Positions 54,858-64,000 of a stretch of 64,000 bases of DNA are shown piece after piece. Below the pieces are notes generated by a model that saw only the letters and a list, made by a program, of their open reading frames with translations, had not been told where the DNA came from and searched no databases. This stretch comes from Sphingopyxis sp. BSN-002 (GTDB lineage: Bacteria > Pseudomonadota > Alphaproteobacteria > Sphingomonadales > Sphingomonadaceae), in the NCBI RefSeq assembly GCF_022024275.1, contig NZ_CP091804.1, positions 868,001 through 932,000 of the forward strand, written 5' to 3'. The translations under genes and the position numbers were made by a program. How positions within the stretch are numbered: position 1 is the stretch's first letter; each line of letters opens with the position of its first letter.

Positions 54858-56110
54858 CATCCCCCGTCTGGCACCCCTTCACCCAGCACGGCCTCGGCGA
54901 CCCGATCCCGCTCATCGCCCGCGGCGAGGGTGCGCGGCTCTACGACGCCGACGGCAATCACTGGATCGACGCGATCTCCAGCTGGTGGGTCACCACCCAC
55001 GGCCACGCGCACCCGCGCATCATGGCCGCGATCCGCGACCAGTCCGAAAGGCTCGACCAGCTCATCTTCGCCGGCTGGACGCACGAACCCGCCGAGACGC
55101 TCGCCGCCGAGCTGATCCGCATCACCCCCGACCCGCTGACCCGCGTCTTCTTCTCGGACTCGGGTTCGACCAGCGTCGAGGTCGCGCTGAAAATGGCGCT
55201 CGGCTACTGGTACAACATCGGCGAGGCGCGCAGCCGCATCCTCGTCCTCGAACACAGCTATCATGGCGACACGATCGGCACGATGTCGGTCGGCGAGCGC
55301 GGCGTCTACAACCGCGCCTGGCAGCCCCTGCTGTTCGACGTCGACACCATCCCCTTCCCGCACGAAGGCCTCGAACAATCCACCCTCGATGCGCTGGAAG
55401 CCGCCTGCGCTGCCAAACCGGCCGCCTTCATCGTCGAACCGCTGATCCTCGGCGCCGGCGGCATGCTGATCTATCCCGCGTGGGTGCTCGCCGAGATGCG
55501 CGCGATCTGCGCGCGCCACGGCGTCCTCTTCATCGCCGACGAGGTGATGACCGGCTGGGGCCGCACCGGCACGCGCTTCGCCTGCGACCAGGCGGGCGTG
55601 ATCCCCGACATCGTCTGCCTGTCGAAGGGCCTGACCGGCGGCAGCCTGCCGCTCGCGGTCACGCTCTGCATCGAGCCGATCTTCGCAGCGCATTTCTCGA
55701 CGGACCGCGCGAAGACCTTCTATCATTCGTCGAGCTACACCGCGAACCCGATCGCCTGCGCCGCCGCGAACGCCAATCTCGCCATCTGGCGCGACGAGCC
55801 GGTGCAACAGCGCATCGAAGCGCTCGCCGACGCACAGGGCGCGCATCTCGCGATGCTGTCGCACGACCCGCGCGTCGCCAAACCCCGCCGCCTCGGCACT
55901 ATCGCCGCCTTCGACATCATCGTGCCGGACTCGGGTTATCTCTCGAACCTCGCCCCGCGCCTGATCGCCTTCTACCGCGACGAGGGCGTCCTCCTTCGTC
56001 CGCTCGGCAACACTGTCTATGTGATGCCGCCCTATTGCACCGCGTCCGCCGAACTGAACCGGATATGGAGCGCGATCGCCTCGTCACTCGGAAAAATCGA
56101 AGCAACCTGA
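54854..56110 (+). CDS. bioA: Adenosylmethionine-8-amino-7-oxononanoate aminotransferase
   Basis: 418 residues. VWHPFTQH start, [42 protein letters not shown], and the PLP Lys in [12 protein letters not shown] are BioA hallmarks. Supplies the amine in DAPA synthesis. Last gene of bioFDA; the following 161 bp carry no gene. Confidence 0.95.
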   Translation: MTSPVWHPFTQHGLGDPIPLIARGEGARLYDADGNHWIDAISSWWVTTHGHAHPRIMAAIRDQSERLDQLIFAGWTHEPAETLAAELIRITPDPLTRVFFSDSGSTSVEVALKMALGYWYNIGEARSRILVLEHSYHGDTIGTMSVGERGVYNRAWQPLLFDVDTIPFPHEGLEQSTLDALEAACAAKPAAFIVEPLILGAGGMLIYPAWVLAEMRAICARHGVLFIADEVMTGWGRTGTRFACDQAGVIPDIVCLSKGLTGGSLPLAVTLCIEPIFAAHFSTDRAKTFYHSSSYTANPIACAAANANLAIWRDEPVQQRIEALADAQGAHLAMLSHDPRVAKPRRLGTIAAFDIIVPDSGYLSNLAPRLIAFYRDEGVLLRPLGNTVYVMPPYCTASAELNRIWSAIASSLGKIEAT

Positions 56111-56271
56111 CGCGCGCTTCGCGTCGCTGCCGAAACCCCTACGGTCCATTATCGCACTGAATCGGGACACGACCTCGACACAACAGGTTGTGGAGCTGCG
56201 ATCAATTGATATTCTGCCACATCGTCGCGGAATGCCGCGGCGGGGGTATCTAACGTAAATCAGGGGGAAAT

Positions 56272-56667
56272 ATGGACTGGATGCTTATGCCGTTTCGCCG
56301 CTACGCCGATTTTTCGGGGCGATCGCAGCGGATGGAATATTGGATGTTCACCTTGTTCAATGTCATCGTCGTCGCCGCGATCTTTCTGATCACGATGCTC
56401 CTCGGCGGCTTTAGCAGCGGCGATGGACCCGGCACGCTGTTTCTTGTGCTCATCGGCATCTATGCCCTTGGCACCATCGTACCGTCGATTGCGGTAACGG
56501 TGCGCCGCTTTCACGATCAGGACAAGTCGGGCTGGTTCTATCTGCTCGGCTTCATTCCCTATATCGGCGGCCTCGTCGTCTTTGTGTTCATGTGCATCGA
56601 AGGCACCAACGGGTCGAACCGGTTCGGGCCGGACCCGAAGGGCGGCCACGCCGACATCTTCGGCTGA
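56272..56667 (+). CDS. DUF805 membrane protein
   Basis: 131 residues. MPFRRYADFSGRSQRMEYWMF start, three to four hydrophobic helices, VRRFHDQDKSGWFYL (family motif RLHDxxxSGW) and a SNRFGPDP end. Inner-membrane, function unknown. AGGGGG site upstream. Followed by a hairpin. Confidence 0.88.
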   Translation: MDWMLMPFRRYADFSGRSQRMEYWMFTLFNVIVVAAIFLITMLLGGFSSGDGPGTLFLVLIGIYALGTIVPSIAVTVRRFHDQDKSGWFYLLGFIPYIGGLVVFVFMCIEGTNGSNRFGPDPKGGHADIFG

Positions 56668-56670
56668 CCG

Positions 56671-56705
56671 GGCGGGTTCCCTGCATTTGCGCAGGGAACC
56701 CCGCC
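56671..56705 (+). terminator. Hairpin after the DUF805 gene
   Basis: GGTTCCCTGC (56675-56684), loop ATTTGC, GCAGGGAACC (56691-56700), extended by GGCGGG/CCCGCC with a bulge. It begins 4 bp after the stop. Only a weak TTTCG follows, so a terminator is likely but not certain. Confidence 0.55.
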
Positions 56706-56838
56706 TTTCGCCGACAAACGCCACCGGCATTCCGCTTCGACGATCGGACTGGGGCGCCTTTTCGTTCGCCAGTTCGGCTGAGGTTCATCTTGGCGGCCTA
56801 ATTTGACCGTTGGGGATGGTCGCCAGGGAATGCGCGTA

Positions 56839-57246
56839 ATGAAAAGACCTGCCCCGTATCTGCTCCTTCTGCTTGCCGTCGCCGCGCCCGCTTTCGCGCA
56901 GGATGACGAACCGCTCGGCCAGTCGAGCCAGCCGCCCCAGAAGATGTCGATCCTCTACACCTACGGCGACGAACCTTGCCCCCAGGCGCAGGGCGACGAG
57001 ATCGTCGTCTGCGCGCAGCGCCCCGAATCCGAACGCTATCGTGTGCCGAAGGAACTCCGCAAGGAGTTGAAGGACCCCGCCCCCGCTGGCGGCGGCAGCT
57101 GGGCTTCGGCGGTCGAGGGCTATGAGAATATTGCCCGCACCGGCCGCCCCAACAGCTGTTCGGCGGTGGGCTCGAACGGCTGGACCGGTTGCACCGCGGC
57201 GCTGATCCGCGACTGGTTCGAGGCGAAGCGCGCCGACGGCCGCTGA
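56839..57246 (+). CDS. Small exported hypothetical protein
   Basis: 135 residues from the ATG at 56839 (AGGGA 9 nt upstream; earlier in-frame starts have worse sites). Signal peptide ending AFAQ, then DEPCPQAQGDEIVVCAQRPESERYRVPKELR, a pattern of sphingomonad exported proteins with conserved Cys-GDEIVVCA. The C-terminal half has NSCSAVGSNGWTGC. Function unknown. It lies 71 bp upstream of the TPR-CHAT gene on the same strand and could be its partner. Confidence 0.72.
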   Translation: MKRPAPYLLLLLAVAAPAFAQDDEPLGQSSQPPQKMSILYTYGDEPCPQAQGDEIVVCAQRPESERYRVPKELRKELKDPAPAGGGSWASAVEGYENIARTGRPNSCSAVGSNGWTGCTAALIRDWFEAKRADGR

Positions 57247-57317
57247 CGGGCTTTACACCCCGCATCGCTTTCCCCTAACCCGTTGGCGGGTCTGGTCGAA
57301 ACGGGGGCGACGGGGCG

Positions 57318-60300
57318 ATGCGATATTTGCGTAGAATCGGGATGGGGCTTGCCGCCGCGTTGCTTTGCGCCACCCTTCCTGCCGCCGCACAGCTTCCGAA
57401 CAACCTGTCGCCCGCCGCCGCAACCAAAGTCGCCGAGCTCGAAGCGAAGGAGATGACCGCCGACCTCGCCGACAAGGCCGCGATCTCCGAACAGATACTG
57501 AAGGTCATCGGTGCCGACACGGGCGAAGAGAGCCGCGAATATCTCGAAAAACTGATGGTCCACAGCACCAATCTCAGCTTCGCGCGCCGCACGCCCGAGG
57601 CGCGGCAGGTGATGCTGAAGGCGGTCGGCATCGCGAAGAAGCTCTATGGCCCCGACAGCTATGTCGCCGCCGACTATGAGCGCTCCTACGCGATCACCCT
57701 CCGCATGAACGGCTATGACGCCGAAGCCGTCGAACCCTATTCGCACTATGTCCGTGCCCTCACCGAAGAGGCTTATGGCTGCGGCAGGCGCGTCCCGGGC
57801 ATGGTCATGGGCTGCGCGCGTGACGAGGTGTCGCTCGGCGAGACGCTCGTCGACTATGGCCGGATCCTGAAGGATGTCGGCCGCGGCGACGAAGGCATCG
57901 CCGCGTTCGACGCCGCGCTCGCGCGCTTCGAACCGCGCTGGGCCGCCTGCGAAACCGATCAATGGGGAACGAAGTGCGTCGACGCCCGCGAAAAGCGCCG
58001 CGAAATGCGCGGCAGCTACGCGCAGCTGCTCGCGATCAACGGCCGCCTCGATGCCTCGCTCGCGCTGCGCCGCGAAATATTGGACGAAGCGCTTGCCGCG
58101 ATCGACGCCTGCACCGGCGAGGATTGCGAGGGCCCCGATTTCCGGCTCGCCGGCCACTACCGCGCCTTGCGCGCCACGCTGAACGAGCTTGGCCGCACAG
58201 ACGACGTGCTCGCGCTCGACGAAAAGATGATCCCGGTCTTTACCGGCTCGGCGCATTACAAGCGCGGCAAGGCGGGCAGCACCGAATATTTCGACAAGGA
58301 CATGGTCGAGGACACGGCCGCGATCGCCGAAGCCTATGCCAAGGCCGCGCTCGCCGCCGGCAAGGGCGACCGCGCGCGCAAGTTACTCGCCCCTTATGGC
58401 TATGACGGCTTCGTCGGTGCGCAGCAGGCAACGGTCGATTTCGACGCGCGATATGAGGCGATCAAAGCCGAGCGCAGCAAGATCGACAGTTTCGGCGACG
58501 AGGAAGAGCGCATCGCCAACAGCCGCAAAAAGCTGGCGCTGTTCGAAAGCCGCTATGGCAAGCAAAGCGACGAATATGCCGAGGCGCTGCGTGACCTCGC
58601 CTGGGATCTCGACGACATCCCCGCGAACGATGCCGAGGCCGAGGCGAAATTCCGCGAAGCGCTCGCGGTCAATCGCGGGCTTTATCCTGCCGACAACTTC
58701 CGCCCGCTCTATGCGCTTGGAAACCTCAGCGACTTTCTGACCCGCCGCGGCCGCAACGACGAAGCGGCCAAGGCGCTATCGGACGTGCTGAGCGATCCCG
58801 CGGCCGACCACCGTGCGCTCTACACCGACCCCGATCGCCGCTCGACCCGCCGCGGCATGCTGGGCGACCCCGACGACCAGCTCAACAAGATGAACGGCGA
58901 GCTTGCGGCGCTGCTTCTCCGCTCCGGACGCGATCCGGCGCGCGCGCTCACGGCCGCAAGCCACGCGACGCTCGGGATGACCAGCTATCGCGACGCGCTC
59001 GGCTTCGACCGCTTCGACGAGATGAATCTCGAATGGTCGCTATCCGATCCCTGGGCCTTTCTCGGCCAGCGCCGCTATGCCGACTATTTCGTGCTCGAAG
59101 CCGATGCGCTCTGGGCCGCGGGGCAGCATGACGGCGTCGCCGCCGAGCGCGCCTTCATGGCGTTGCAGGAGGCGATGGCGGGCACCGCGAGCCGCGCGGT
59201 CGCAAAGGCCGCCGCCGACCGCGCGGCCGAACGCGCCTCGGTCACTCCGCTGATCGAAGAGCGCCGCCGCATCGACGATGAAATCAAGGCCCTCGAAACC
59301 CGTAGCCAAACCCTTCTCGCTGGCCCGGACCGTCAGGCCCAGGCCTCTGCGCTCCAGTCGGAGATCGCCCGCAAGAGCGACCGCCGCGCGCAGATCGACG
59401 CCGAAGTCGCCGCCGCGACCCCCGACTATTTCGCGCTGATCCGGCCGAAGGCGCTCACGGCGGCGCAGGCGCAGGCGCTGCTCGCACCCGACGAGGCCTT
59501 CGTCATGCTCGTGCCGTCGGAGTTCGGTACCCACGCGATCCTCGTGACGCACGACAAGCTCATCTGGCGTCGCGCAGACATGAAGGCGCCCGAACTCGCG
59601 CAGCATGTCCGCCGCCTGCTCTGGGACGCCGGCGCCAACGTCGGCGCCACCGACGAGGAAAAGGACAAATGGATGGCCGAGGGTCAGGGCGATTTCCCCT
59701 TCGACCGCGGCACCGCCTTCCTCCTTTACGACGAGCTGCTGTCGCCCTTCGCCGCCGACCTCAAGGGCAAGCGCCACCTCTTCACCGCCGCGACCGGATC
59801 GCTCTCGTCCTTGCCGCTCGGCATTCTCGTCACCGAAAAGCCTGTCGGCGCCGACGGCGACCCGAAGGTGCTGCGCGCGACCAAATGGCTCGCCGATGGC
59901 CCCGCATTGCTCCAGCTTCCTTCGCTCCAGTCGCTCCAGCTCCTCCGCGCGGTCGCGGCGCGCGGCGAGACGAAGACCGGCGAGCGGATGATCGGCTTCG
60001 GCGACCCGGTCCTCGACGGCAAGCCCAGCCCGCGCGGTGCGGGCGGGCGCGGCGGCGGTACGCGCGGCGGCGAACTCGCCATGTCCGAAGGTCTTCAGCC
60101 GAACTATGGCGGCACTGCGCCGCTCGCCGATCCCGCGGTGCTCCGCAAGCTCGCGCGGCTGCCGGGAACCGAGACCGAGCTGAAAGCCATGCAGGGCCTG
60201 CTCGGCACCGCCAACGCGCGCCTCTATCTCGCCGATCAGGCGACCGAGAAGAATATGAAGCACGGCAATCTCACCGGCCTGTCGGTGCTCTTCCTCGCGA

Positions 60301-60764
60301 CCCACGGCCTCGTCGCGGGCGAGCTCAAGGGCGTGTCGGAGCCCGGGCTGGTCTTCACGCCGCCCGCCACGGCGAGCGCCGACGACGACGGCCTGCTCAC
60401 CGCCAGTGAGGTCGCGGCGCTCCGCCTCGGCGCGCGCTGGGTGATCCTCTCGGCGTGCAACACCGCCGCGGGCGACGGCGCCGAGGGTGCGCCCGGTCTC
60501 TCGGGCCTCGCGCGCGCCTTCTTCTTCGCCGGCTCGGAAAGCCTGCTCGCCTCGCACTGGCCGGTGCGCGATGATGTCGCGGCGGTGCTCACGGTGCGCA
60601 TCTTCGAACTGATGAAGGCCGATCCGAAGCTCTCGCGCGCCGAGGCCCTGCAACGCGCCGAGCAGGAAATTCGCAACGATCCGCGCAAGGACGACTATCT
60701 GCAAAGCTGGTCGCACCCCAGCGCGTGGGCGCCCTTCTCGCTGATCGGCGATTCGGTGCGCTAG
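57318..60764 (+). CDS. Exported TPR-CHAT protease
   Basis: 1148 residues. Signal peptide ending AAAQ, then TPR-like helical repeats (about residues 60-560: repeated A-x-F-ALARFE and YAEALRDLAWDL type units), a coiled segment (about 630-700), and a C-terminal CHAT (caspase-like) domain. The catalytic dyad is visible: H996 in FLATHGLVAG and C1047 in ILSACNTAAGDG; SHWPVRDD and the C-terminal helix follow. Export of a CHAT enzyme with TPRs is less common than the cytosolic kind. Substrate and trigger unknown. Confidence 0.85.
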   Translation: MRYLRRIGMGLAAALLCATLPAAAQLPNNLSPAAATKVAELEAKEMTADLADKAAISEQILKVIGADTGEESREYLEKLMVHSTNLSFARRTPEARQVMLKAVGIAKKLYGPDSYVAADYERSYAITLRMNGYDAEAVEPYSHYVRALTEEAYGCGRRVPGMVMGCARDEVSLGETLVDYGRILKDVGRGDEGIAAFDAALARFEPRWAACETDQWGTKCVDAREKRREMRGSYAQLLAINGRLDASLALRREILDEALAAIDACTGEDCEGPDFRLAGHYRALRATLNELGRTDDVLALDEKMIPVFTGSAHYKRGKAGSTEYFDKDMVEDTAAIAEAYAKAALAAGKGDRARKLLAPYGYDGFVGAQQATVDFDARYEAIKAERSKIDSFGDEEERIANSRKKLALFESRYGKQSDEYAEALRDLAWDLDDIPANDAEAEAKFREALAVNRGLYPADNFRPLYALGNLSDFLTRRGRNDEAAKALSDVLSDPAADHRALYTDPDRRSTRRGMLGDPDDQLNKMNGELAALLLRSGRDPARALTAASHATLGMTSYRDALGFDRFDEMNLEWSLSDPWAFLGQRRYADYFVLEADALWAAGQHDGVAAERAFMALQEAMAGTASRAVAKAAADRAAERASVTPLIEERRRIDDEIKALETRSQTLLAGPDRQAQASALQSEIARKSDRRAQIDAEVAAATPDYFALIRPKALTAAQAQALLAPDEAFVMLVPSEFGTHAILVTHDKLIWRRADMKAPELAQHVRRLLWDAGANVGATDEEKDKWMAEGQGDFPFDRGTAFLLYDELLSPFAADLKGKRHLFTAATGSLSSLPLGILVTEKPVGADGDPKVLRATKWLADGPALLQLPSLQSLQLLRAVAARGETKTGERMIGFGDPVLDGKPSPRGAGGRGGGTRGGELAMSEGLQPNYGGTAPLADPAVLRKLARLPGTETELKAMQGLLGTANARLYLADQATEKNMKHGNLTGLSVLFLATHGLVAGELKGVSEPGLVFTPPATASADDDGLLTASEVAALRLGARWVILSACNTAAGDGAEGAPGLSGLARAFFFAGSESLLASHWPVRDDVAAVLTVRIFELMKADPKLSRAEALQRAEQEIRNDPRKDDYLQSWSHPSAWAPFSLIGDSVR

Positions 60765-60850
60765 GAAACCCAGCGTTTCCATCGGCCTGATTGACGCGGC
60801 CCCTCCGGCTCGCCTAGCGTCGCGCGTCCTTCAGAACAGGAGTCCCCCCA

Positions 60851-61492
60851 ATGCGCCGCTTCGCTCCCATCGCCGCCGTCGCCATCGCGATCCTCGCCGT
60901 CGTCCCCGCCGTCATCGCCCAGTCGCCCGGCGCTCCCGGCGCTCCCGACAAGTCGCGCGTCACCGCGGGCACTTACGCGGCCGATCCCGGCCACACGATG
61001 GTCGTCTGGGAAGTCGATCACCTCGGCTTCTCGAACTACACCGGCATCTTCGGCGACGTCACCGGCACGCTCGTCCTCGATCCCGCCAACCCCGCCGCGG
61101 CGAAGGTCGACGTGACCATCCCCGTGTCGAAGGTCACCACCGCCAGCGCCGGCCTCACCGCGCACCTGCTTCGTGCGGGCAAGGACGGCGGCAAGCCGGA
61201 CTTCTTCGGCGCCGCCCCCGCCGACGCCAAATTCGTCTCGACCAGCGTCGTTGTCGACGCCGACGGCGACGAAGCCAAGGTCGCCGGCAACCTCACGCTC
61301 AACGGCGTCACCAAGCCCGTCACCCTCGACGTCGACTTCCACGGCGCCGGCATGGGCATGGGCAAGAAGGAAACCGTCGGTTTCGAGGCCGAGGCGACGA
61401 TCAAGCGCAGCGACTTCGGCATCACCATGGGCATTCCCTACGTCAGCGACGAGGTCGAGCTGAAGATCCACGCCGCGTTCGAAAAGCAGTAA
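60851..61492 (+). CDS. YceI-family exported lipid-binding protein
   Basis: 213 residues, AACAGGAGT site, signal peptide ending IAQS. YceI lipocalin fold: YAADPGHTMVVWEVDHLGFSNYTGIFGDVTGTL, VDADGDEAKVAGNLTLNGVTKPVTLDVDF and ATIKRSDFGI. Periplasmic, binds polyprenyl or other isoprenoids in relatives. Stands alone between the CHAT and rhodanese genes. Confidence 0.9.
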   Translation: MRRFAPIAAVAIAILAVVPAVIAQSPGAPGAPDKSRVTAGTYAADPGHTMVVWEVDHLGFSNYTGIFGDVTGTLVLDPANPAAAKVDVTIPVSKVTTASAGLTAHLLRAGKDGGKPDFFGAAPADAKFVSTSVVVDADGDEAKVAGNLTLNGVTKPVTLDVDFHGAGMGMGKKETVGFEAEATIKRSDFGITMGIPYVSDEVELKIHAAFEKQ

Positions 61493-61555
61493 GCCGCATT
61501 CATCGCAGAGCCAGCAAGGCGCGCGCATAACCCTCTCCGTTCAAGGGAGGATTTT

Positions 61556-62050
61556 ATGCGCAAAGCCTTGCTGCTCGCCGCGGCGCTCGTCGCCACCCCC
61601 GCCTTCGGGCAAGCCAATCCCCAGATCGACTATCCGGCGTTCCAGACGCTCACCGCGAGCGTCGGCACCGCCCGCGCCGACCGCCTGCTCAAATTCGACG
61701 CCTTCAAGGCCGAGGCCGCGAAGAAGGAGGTCCTGCTCCTCGACGCCCGCTCGAAGGACGCCTTCGCGCGCGGCCACATAAAGGGCGCGGTCAACCTCCC
61801 CCTCACCGACTTCACCGCCGAAAGCCTCGCCGCGGTCATCGGCGCCAACCCCGACCGCGCCATCCTCATCTATTGCAACAATAATTTCTCGAACCACCGC
61901 GCCCCCGTGCCGCTCAAATCGGCGCCGCTCGCGCTCAATATCCAGACCTTCATCAACCTCGTCGGCTATGGCTATCCCAATGTGTACGAACTCGCCGACG
62001 TCGTCGATTTCAACGACCCGAAGGTCGGCTGGGTGACGTCGGCGGGCTAG
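61556..62050 (+). CDS. Exported rhodanese-like protein
   Basis: 164 residues, AAGGGAGG site, signal peptide ending AFGQ. A rhodanese domain with DARSKDAFARGHIKGAVNLPL and the active-site loop YCNNNFSNHRAP (Cys present). Sulfurtransferase-like fold in the periplasm; true activity unknown. Confidence 0.85.
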   Translation: MRKALLLAAALVATPAFGQANPQIDYPAFQTLTASVGTARADRLLKFDAFKAEAAKKEVLLLDARSKDAFARGHIKGAVNLPLTDFTAESLAAVIGANPDRAILIYCNNNFSNHRAPVPLKSAPLALNIQTFINLVGYGYPNVYELADVVDFNDPKVGWVTSAG

Positions 62051-62119
62051 CCCTCCGCCAATCTGTCACACGACTCCGCTAACAGGGGCGCGCCATCCCC
62101 TGTTCGCAAGGAGTCTCCC

Positions 62120-62491
62120 ATGAGCGAATTGGTACGCGAAATCGTCGAAGTGAACGCCGGCATCGAAGGCGACGAGGAAAACCCGCTGCTGGTCGTCGAT
62201 GTCGAGGGGCTTGCCCCCACCGGCGGCTGGACCAGCGTCCGCCTCGAACCCCACACCTATATCGACGCGCCAGACGACGGCTTCCAGGACTTCGACCTCG
62301 TCGGCGATCGTCCTCCCCAAATGTCTTCAGAGGGCGCCGCCACCGACGCCCTCACCGAGGTCGAGGCGGGCTACGAAGGTCCGCTCGAGGACTGGTGCAT
62401 CGGCGTCCGCGTCCACGCGGTCGACAATATGTTCGAGGAAGAAGTCTTCGGCCCGTGGGACAGCGACGACGAAGAAAGCGAAGCAGCCTAA
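62120..62491 (+). CDS. Acidic hypothetical protein
   Basis: 123 residues, AAGGAGT site. Strongly acidic (D/E-rich), no signal peptide, with NAGIEGDEENPLLVVDVEGL, PTGGWTSVRLEPHTYIDAP and DWCIGVRVHAVDNMFEEEVFGPW. Conserved-looking but not recognised. Ends 10 bp before a REP-like repeat. Confidence 0.72.
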   Translation: MSELVREIVEVNAGIEGDEENPLLVVDVEGLAPTGGWTSVRLEPHTYIDAPDDGFQDFDLVGDRPPQMSSEGAATDALTEVEAGYEGPLEDWCIGVRVHAVDNMFEEEVFGPWDSDDEESEAA

Positions 62492-62500
62492 TCCTGTTAC

Positions 62501-62577
62501 GTCATCCCGGCGAAGGCCGGGATCTCGCCGTAGCCGCATGACGCCAAGGTGAGATTCCGGCCTTCGCCGGAATGACG
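62501..62577. repeat. REP-like inverted repeat
   Basis: GTCATCCCGGCGAAGGCCGG (62501-62520) and CCGGCCTTCGCCGGAATGAC are near-perfect reverse complements around a 35-bp middle, the common sphingomonad intergenic palindrome. Confidence 0.75.
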
Positions 62578-62595
62578 GATGCTTCCCCTGCACTT

Positions 62596-62628
62596 CGCCG
62601 GGCGGCAAAGCCGCTTTGCCGCCCGGCG
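62596..62628 (+). terminator. Large perfect hairpin, probable terminator
   Basis: A 15-bp perfect stem, CGCCGGGCGGCAAAG (62596-62610), CCG loop, CTTTGCCGCCCGGCG (62614-62628), followed by ACATTTTCTG. Likely ends the acidic-protein transcript. A second smaller hairpin follows (CGCGGC-GGTCT-GCCGCG, 62642-62658) before AAATTTTAG. Confidence 0.6.
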
Positions 62629-62714
62629 ACATTTTCTGCCCCGCGGCGGTCTGCCGCGAAATTTTAGACACCTTTCCCTTGCCAAGCGCGACATTTTGCA
62701 TCATTGGCACCCCC

Positions 62715-62748
62715 ATGCGCGGCAACGCCCTTCTTCTTCTGGGACTTA

Positions 62749-62765
<17 letters not shown>
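62715..62765 (+). CDS. Putative leucine leader peptide of leuA
   Basis: A 16-codon ORF reading MRGNALLLLGLTRPWA with four consecutive Leu codons (CTT CTT CTT CTG) then GGA CTT. CTT is not the codon favoured in this GC-rich genome, so consecutive CTTs make it sensitive to leucyl-tRNA supply. It lies 86 bp before leuA and is overlapped by a hairpin at its stop. I find no clear ribosome site, so the leader may be leaderless. Confidence 0.55.

Positions 62766-64000
<1,235 letters not shown>

Overview
The window is a chromosomal segment of a high-GC alphaproteobacterium, most probably a sphingomonad close to Sphingopyxis. This is inferred from GC-rich codon use, the gene families, AUGA-type gene overlaps, many small signal-peptide proteins and REP-like palindromes; no rRNA or marker gene is present to fix the species. 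I see no phage, insertion sequence or CRISPR array. The two ends are cut: a short-chain dehydrogenase on the left and leuA on the right.

Layout. 0-10.6 kb is a redox/electrophile-stress block: a ferritin-like/CDGSH iron-sulfur fusion diverges from a MocR-type regulator, azoreductase, GNAT and DUF1810 genes, followed by an opposite-strand five-gene operon (NmrA-like reductase, 4-TM protein, glutathione transferase, hydrolase-OsmC fusion, second NmrA-like reductase). The same GTACCA-type box sits in the MocR intergenic region and upstream of the operon. 10.8-17.8 kb is mostly housekeeping: nitronate monooxygenase, tRNA-Tyr, an RlmB-like methyltransferase, ferredoxin, AlkA-like glycosylase, trigger factor with a long basic tail, and tRNA-Leu.

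17.9-28.2 kb is the most unusual region. Three copies of a two-gene module encode exported proteins: type A (about 180-210 aa, Gly-rich core, conserved YYYF..R..T.F and MR.CM..KGY.R.G motifs) and type B (about 295 aa, with C-x-C-hydrophobic-GS and P(V/I)PG..(S/A/T)YDR motifs). They are interleaved with two exported amidohydrolases and three more exported proteins of unknown function. I do not recognise a described system here.

28-38 kb carries gatCAB, a DUF4153 membrane protein, a DUF3089 hydrolase, ruvX, DUF1294 and pyrB with a dihydroorotase-like partner that lacks the metal site. 39-44 kb holds an orphan ParA-like gene, its putative partner, and SPOR-domain proteins on both sides. 43.7-45.6 kb is a divergent ampR-like/metallo-beta-lactamase pair; the enzyme is a B3-E variant (first zinc ligand His replaced by Glu) with a TTCTC-N11-GAGAA operator between the genes. 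46-52.4 kb has serB and miaA with overlapping divergent start codons, then ilvB-ilvN-ilvC, with a foreign-looking small gene translationally coupled between ilvB and ilvN and a second small gene between ilvN and ilvC. 53-56 kb is bioFDA. 57-61 kb contains a large exported TPR-CHAT protease, then YceI and rhodanese proteins. The right end is leuA, preceded by a short Leu-rich leader ORF that suggests leucine attenuation.
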